Assembly (NCBI GenBank): GCA_963678485.1
Contig: OY782882.1
Span: 1,426,001-1,490,000, forward strand
Direction: 5' to 3'
Length of the DNA: 64,000 bases
Source of the DNA: CALGYY01 sp963678485
GTDB lineage: Bacteria; Bacteroidota; Bacteroidia; Bacteroidales; CAIWKO01
Of this stretch, positions 61,015 through 64,000 are shown piece after piece. The notes beneath the pieces are model-generated. The model worked only from the letters and a program-made list of their open reading frames with translations. It searched no databases and had not been told where the DNA came from. Position 1 is the stretch's first letter; each line of letters starts with the position of its first letter. Made by a program: the position numbers and the translations under genes.

Positions 61015-61599
61015 TTAGTGTTTACTATTTGAATTATCAATTTCAAAATTAAACCAATTTGATCGACCACTTTCGCAATCCGAGCTAAATGGGTAATTAT
61101 ACATTACTCTGATACGATAAATCCCCTCGGGCATGGTATCAAATAGCAATATAAATTTATTGTATTTCATGCAATCACCATTTTGTAAAACACCTTCTTT
61201 TGAAAGTGCATTTTCTGATGAATCCGCATCATTAAAATCAAAATTGTCCAGTATTATTCCTCCGGGAGGGTATTGATAATCTTCGTATTCCCCAGCACGC
61301 TTCCTTTGCATATGAATTATTACTTGTGTACTGTTTTTATAAATACCATTTCCTTCCTTTGCATAGTAAGAACATAATAACGCTTCAGGCATGTACATTA
61401 CTTCATTTGTATTATTACAAATTTTTATGGCAAGAGGAATCGAAGAGTACTTGTTAGAAAAAACTGTTGTCGCACTGGAAATGAAAATTTTTACACATGT
61501 ATCTTGCGGTGAAAGGACTTCATGCAGGGGGTTCTTGTTTATCAATTCCGGCGAGGATCCAAAGGTTAGAAAATAAAGAAGAAAAATTAAACTATTCAT
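61015..61599 (-). CDS. Exported hypothetical protein (194 aa)
   Basis: A short hydrophobic N-terminus (MNSLIFLLYFLTFG) acts as a signal sequence. The mature part has strands such as VKIFISSATTVFSNKYSSIPLAIKICN and MPEGIYRIRVMYNYPF, with three Cys spread through it (IKICN, LLCSYY, DCMKY) and a fourth in SDCESG. The pattern resembles a small Ig-like beta-sandwich. It follows the four-TM gene 61607-61984 by seven bases, so they form an operon. Confidence 0.6.
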   Translation of the reverse strand: MNSLIFLLYFLTFGSSPELINKNPLHEVLSPQDTCVKIFISSATTVFSNKYSSIPLAIKICNNTNEVMYMPEALLCSYYAKEGNGIYKNSTQVIIHMQRKRAGEYEDYQYPPGGIILDNFDFNDADSSENALSKEGVLQNGDCMKYNKFILLFDTMPEGIYRIRVMYNYPFSSDCESGRSNWFNFEIDNSNSKH

Positions 61600-61606
61600 A
61601 AGTTGC

Positions 61607-61984
61607 TTATTTTATCTGATAATCCAGATGAAAACAATATAAAACACTAAAAAAAGAAGTCACTATATATATTAATACTATGATGTTGCATACAATGTTT
61701 TTCGTTTTACTCTCACCCTTATACTTTTCTATTATCGGCATATATAGCTTTTCCCGATCAAATAAAATACTACTTGTAAAACAGGTAAAAAAACAAATAG
61801 CAACGAATATGATATTATCTGTTTTGGTTTCCCTACCTCCTATGCCAAAGTACATCTTCACAAATACGCTATTTAATGTCAATACAATAGGAATTATAAA
61901 AAATGGACATTCCTCAGGGTCCCTCATTTTTAGCCATGCTGCTAACCTATAAAATCTGTAATATATATAATGAAATTTTCTCAT
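61607..61984 (-). CDS. Small membrane protein with about three to four TM helices (125 aa)
   Basis: Hydrophobic segments are at about residues 28-46 (FFIIPIVLTLNSVFVKMYF), 57-74 (IIFVAICFFTCFTSSIL) and 97-119 (NIVCNIIVLIYIVTSFFSVLYCF), with an aromatic, Arg-rich N-terminus (KFHYIYYRFYRLAAWLKMR). No family is recognised. Upstream lies the same TACCTTCG promoter-like motif that precedes the 3757 operon. Confidence 0.55.
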   Translation of the reverse strand: MRKFHYIYYRFYRLAAWLKMRDPEECPFFIIPIVLTLNSVFVKMYFGIGGRETKTDNIIFVAICFFTCFTSSILFDREKLYMPIIEKYKGESKTKNIVCNIIVLIYIVTSFFSVLYCFHLDYQIK

Positions 61985-62007
61985 ACGGAATTATTGAACC
62001 TTGCTAA

Positions 62008-62022
62008 TCTCAGCGAAGGTAG
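62008..62022 (-). promoter_or_regulatory. Candidate promoter element shared with 3772-3786
   Basis: Fifteen bases identical to those upstream of the 3757 operon, with TACCTTCG (minus strand) at 62014-62021, 30-37 bases before the ATG at 61984. Confidence 0.4.
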
Positions 62023-62337
62023 TACATCTGTTCATTTAAATAAAGAAAGCAATAAGATTTCCAACAACACTCACGCTAAATTGAAAAGTTAAACGCACTC
62101 TTAATAATAATCATGCATAATAATTTGGATATGCGCAATTAATAGCATCACATTTAGGCTTGTTTTGCGAAATTTCTTATGCGTTAAGGAATTCTATATC
62201 TTGAATCTATTTTTCAACTTTCCTCTACTGAGGAATAGCCACTATATAGATTGCATTAACATACCTATTCTTGCAATGCATTAAACTCAGACTTAATCAC
62301 TGCTTTTTGCCACCAATACCGCCACCCCCAATACAAA

Positions 62338-62369
62338 ACACCCCTGAATATCAATGTATTCAAGGGTGT
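62338..62369 (-). terminator. Intrinsic terminator of the XRE operon
   Basis: On the minus strand ACACCC(T)TGAATA pairs with TATTCA(G)GGGTGT around a 6-base loop, followed by TTTTG. It lies about 35 bases beyond the stop of the last gene of the operon. Confidence 0.6.
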
Positions 62370-62404
62370 GGTGGTGGTCCCTGTAGGACATCCGATTTTT
62401 TAAC

Positions 62405-62755
62405 TTAATATGTTGTTTTTCTTTTATTTACATTGTGTTGTTTTTGTGTGGTGTGTGAACATTTGCAGAACTTTTTTTCACGTAGTTCCATCTTCAAGTC
62501 CTCAACGGTGCGCTCCAGTATCTGAATTCGTTCATAGCATTCTCTCAGTTCAACGCTTTGATTTATGTTGGCACCTATGGCCACCTGAGACACTTTCGGC
62601 CTTATTTCGCCTCTATCGAGTCCGAAAATGCAATGCACACTTGTTTTTATTGCCCGGGAGAAAATTACCAGTACTCCCTTTTTGATCCCGGGACCATTTT
62701 TTTGAAAAGAAAGCATGTCCATCGGAATTGATGGACTATAATTTTCATTAGTCAA
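62405..62755 (-). CDS. Truncated XRE-regulator paralogue with coiled-coil C-terminus
   Basis: A 116-residue protein whose second half parallels the regulator at 63502-63873: ANINQSVELRECYERIQILERTVEDLKMELREK against SKINQNMSIECENKVKVLQAELDGLKRELSAK, a leucine-rich coiled coil. The N-terminal half lacks a recognisable helix-turn-helix, retaining only a SVHCIFGLDRG segment like the VNVGYFFDEE end of the HTH domain. It may act as a dimerisation partner or antagonist of the full regulator, or be a relic. It is the last gene of a four-gene operon (five-base gap). Confidence 0.5.
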   Translation of the reverse strand: MTNENYSPSIPMDMLSFQKNGPGIKKGVLVIFSRAIKTSVHCIFGLDRGEIRPKVSQVAIGANINQSVELRECYERIQILERTVEDLKMELREKKFCKCSHTTQKQHNVNKRKTTY

Positions 62756-62760
62756 TTATT

Positions 62761-63306
62761 TTAATTTACTGGTTTATAAGTGTCATTCTTCATGATTTGT
62801 CTTATTGTCGCAGTTAATAGGGTGATTTTAGTTTGAGGGATTTCCAATTTTTGATTTTTATTAATCATTATTGTAACTGTTGATTTTGATAAGTCTTGAC
62901 CAACAATCCAATAATATGATCCTTCAGATAATTCTTCACCTCCAATTAATTGAATTGATTCATTCATTAGTCCAACACTGCATCCTACAACTAATGGAGC
63001 TTTTACAAGACTATTTGCACCATTAAAAACAACCATTCTTCCCATTGGATCGAAACAATAATATTTATCTTTATTTAAGTCAAAAGCTAAAACCACCTCT
63101 CCTGCTGCCATTGGTAAATCATCATAGTTGGGATAAGTATAACTTCCGTCTTCATTTTGAATCATATCATTTGAACTAGGCATTACTACAGAATAAGTTG
63201 CCTCTGATTGAATTATATACCAACCAGGAACAAATGATTCATTTTGGCTAAATACCGTTAGTTGAATTAATACAACTAAAACTGTAACAAATAGGCTTTT
63301 TTTCAT
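62761..63306 (-). CDS. Secreted hypothetical protein in XRE operon (181 aa)
   Basis: A signal peptide is at residues 1-20 (MKKSLFVTVLVVLIQLTVFS). The mature part begins QNESFVPGWYIIQSEATYSVVMPSS and contains GEVVLAFDLNKDKYYCFDPMGRMVVFNGA, a beta-rich sequence with single Cys, and ends in a basic helix. No family is recognised. It lies between the small two-TM gene (three-base gap) and the truncated regulator (five-base gap). Confidence 0.6.
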   Translation of the reverse strand: MKKSLFVTVLVVLIQLTVFSQNESFVPGWYIIQSEATYSVVMPSSNDMIQNEDGSYTYPNYDDLPMAAGEVVLAFDLNKDKYYCFDPMGRMVVFNGANSLVKAPLVVGCSVGLMNESIQLIGGEELSEGSYYWIVGQDLSKSTVTIMINKNQKLEIPQTKITLLTATIRQIMKNDTYKPVN

Positions 63307-63309
63307 GAT

Positions 63310-63498
63310 TTAAACTTTTTTCTTCGATGAAACAATGATTGCAACAATTGAAAAAGCAAGGAAAAATAATGACATGATAATCATTCCTATTCCAACTATA
63401 CTAATGTATTGTTCATTTAGGTCACCAATTACAAGGTGATAACCTAATAGTAACAAAATAGTACATAATATCATTCCGATAATTGACAATGCTTTCAT
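63310..63498 (-). CDS. Small two-TM membrane protein (62 aa)
   Basis: Two hydrophobic helices (IIGMILCTILLLLGYHLVIG and YISIVGIGMIIMSLFFLAFSIVAIIV) flank a short DLNEQ loop; the C-terminus is SSKKKV. Three-base gaps on both sides put it firmly in the operon led by the XRE regulator. Small proteins of this form occur widely in Bacteroidota next to secreted proteins; no function is known. Confidence 0.6.
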   Translation of the reverse strand: MKALSIIGMILCTILLLLGYHLVIGDLNEQYISIVGIGMIIMSLFFLAFSIVAIIVSSKKKV

Positions 63499-63501
63499 AC
63501 T

Positions 63502-63873
63502 TTATTTTTTTTGGGTTTGACGTTCTAGTAATTCTATTATTTTATCCTTTGCTGACAGCTCCCGTTTCAATCCATCCAATTCCGCCTGCAGTACCTTAAC
63601 TTTATTCTCGCATTCAATACTCATATTCTGATTGATCTTGCTTCCAGTGGCTTTTTGTTGGTGCCCGGAGCCGGCGGACTCCAGTTCCTCATCGAAGAAA
63701 TAACCAACATTAACACCAAGCTCCTGAGCAATACGCTCAAGGATTTCAATTTTAAAGTTTTCTGACTTTAAGGCTTTATTAAATCCATTTCTTGTCATGC
63801 CTATGGCTCCAGCTAACCTTTCTTGGCTTAAACCCCTCTCTTTTATCAAAAAGTATATTTTATTGTAATTCAC
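63502..63873 (-). CDS. XRE-family transcription regulator with coiled-coil C-terminus
   Basis: A 123-residue regulator. Residues about 2-60 are a Cro/C1-type helix-turn-helix (KIYFLIKERGLSQERLAGAIGMTRNGFNKALKSENF then ILERIAQELGVNVGYFFD). A Gly/Ser/Gln linker follows, then a coiled coil (VKVLQAELDGLKRELSAKDKIIELLERQ) for dimer formation. It is the first gene of a tightly packed operon with a small membrane protein, a secreted protein and a truncated paralogue, and probably represses its own promoter. The ATG at 63873 is the natural start. Confidence 0.85.
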   Translation of the reverse strand: MNYNKIYFLIKERGLSQERLAGAIGMTRNGFNKALKSENFKIEILERIAQELGVNVGYFFDEELESAGSGHQQKATGSKINQNMSIECENKVKVLQAELDGLKRELSAKDKIIELLERQTQKK

Positions 63874-64000
63874 GTAATTATAATTAGAATCATTTTAAAT
63901 ATCAACTTTGTTAGAAATTAAGCGCCATTTTGTTTGCATACAACTGTTGGATGCACTAGTTTTGTCATGTCAAACTTAAGACTTTATACTTACAAAATCA

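Larger units (their letters stand above)
61985..62404. other. Intergenic stretch
   Basis: No gene seen apart from the promoter motif at 62008-62022 and the hairpin at 62338-62369. The sequence GTCCCTGTAGGAC at 62378-62390 forms a small stem; it is not a tRNA. Confidence 0.4.

Noticed and set aside
62378..62400. GTCCCTGTAGGAC resembling the 3' end of a tRNA or an att site
   Set aside because: The rest of a tRNA cannot be built on either strand and no duplicate of the segment was noticed; it is a short hairpin only.

Overview
The window comes from a Bacteroidota chromosome, probably an environmental Chitinophagales/Sphingobacteriales-type lineage. The signs are proteins with type IX secretion (T9SS) C-terminal sorting domains of both the A and the gliding-associated B type, a TonB-dependent receptor next to a DUF4249 lipoprotein, Bacteroidota-style -7 promoter boxes (TAnnTTTG), few Shine-Dalgarno sequences and low G+C. 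No rRNA operon or CRISPR array was seen. One tRNA gene is present, tRNA-Pro(GGG) at 21127-21200 on the minus strand.

Region 1 (1 to about 21.1 kb) is an accessory island ending at the 3' side of the tRNA-Pro gene. It holds a short tyrosine recombinase, a HigA-like regulator, a tight six-gene operon of mostly tiny membrane proteins headed by a zinc-ribbon protein (1908-3757), and then a defence block on the plus strand. That block has an MmeI-like single-chain restriction-modification enzyme (4051-6840), a small membrane protein, an AbiTii/PLD-like fusion (7372-8376), a stand-alone SIR2-like protein (9600-10601) and a 1371-residue SIR2-STAND protein of the Avs5/AVAST type (11040-15155). The last carries ten near-identical 42-residue repeats. 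Next come a lipoprotein with a coupled frameshifted gene, a decayed stretch, and a translationally coupled regulatory/replication cassette (17556-20979) beside the tRNA.

Region 2 (21.4-35.2 kb) is chromosomal: large secreted T9SS substrates, a TonB receptor/DUF4249 pair, thioredoxin reductase and a barrel protein. Region 3 (35.2-40.9 kb) is a second accessory patch: a T9SS remnant, a tyrosine recombinase missing its normal N-terminus, and three orphan Rhs tips sharing one core but ending in different toxin-like domains, two with candidate immunity genes. The middle copy is broken by a frameshift and by an IS21-like terminal repeat cluster. Region 4 (40.9-53.1 kb) holds a subtilisin-like protease, a short-chain dehydrogenase, a collagen-like protein, and a minus-strand run of fatty-acid beta-oxidation genes plus a PEP-synthase-like enzyme coupled to an AttH/CrtC-like protein.

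Region 5 (53.1-64 kb) is mainly lipoproteins, small secreted and barrel proteins. It also contains two dispersed repeat families that recur in inverted orientation elsewhere in the window: a structured 124-138 nt element (33374/55205) and a 310-320 bp element (44309/56760), plus a 39-bp near-perfect palindrome. The window ends in a four-gene operon run by an XRE-type regulator and closed by a truncated paralogue of it.
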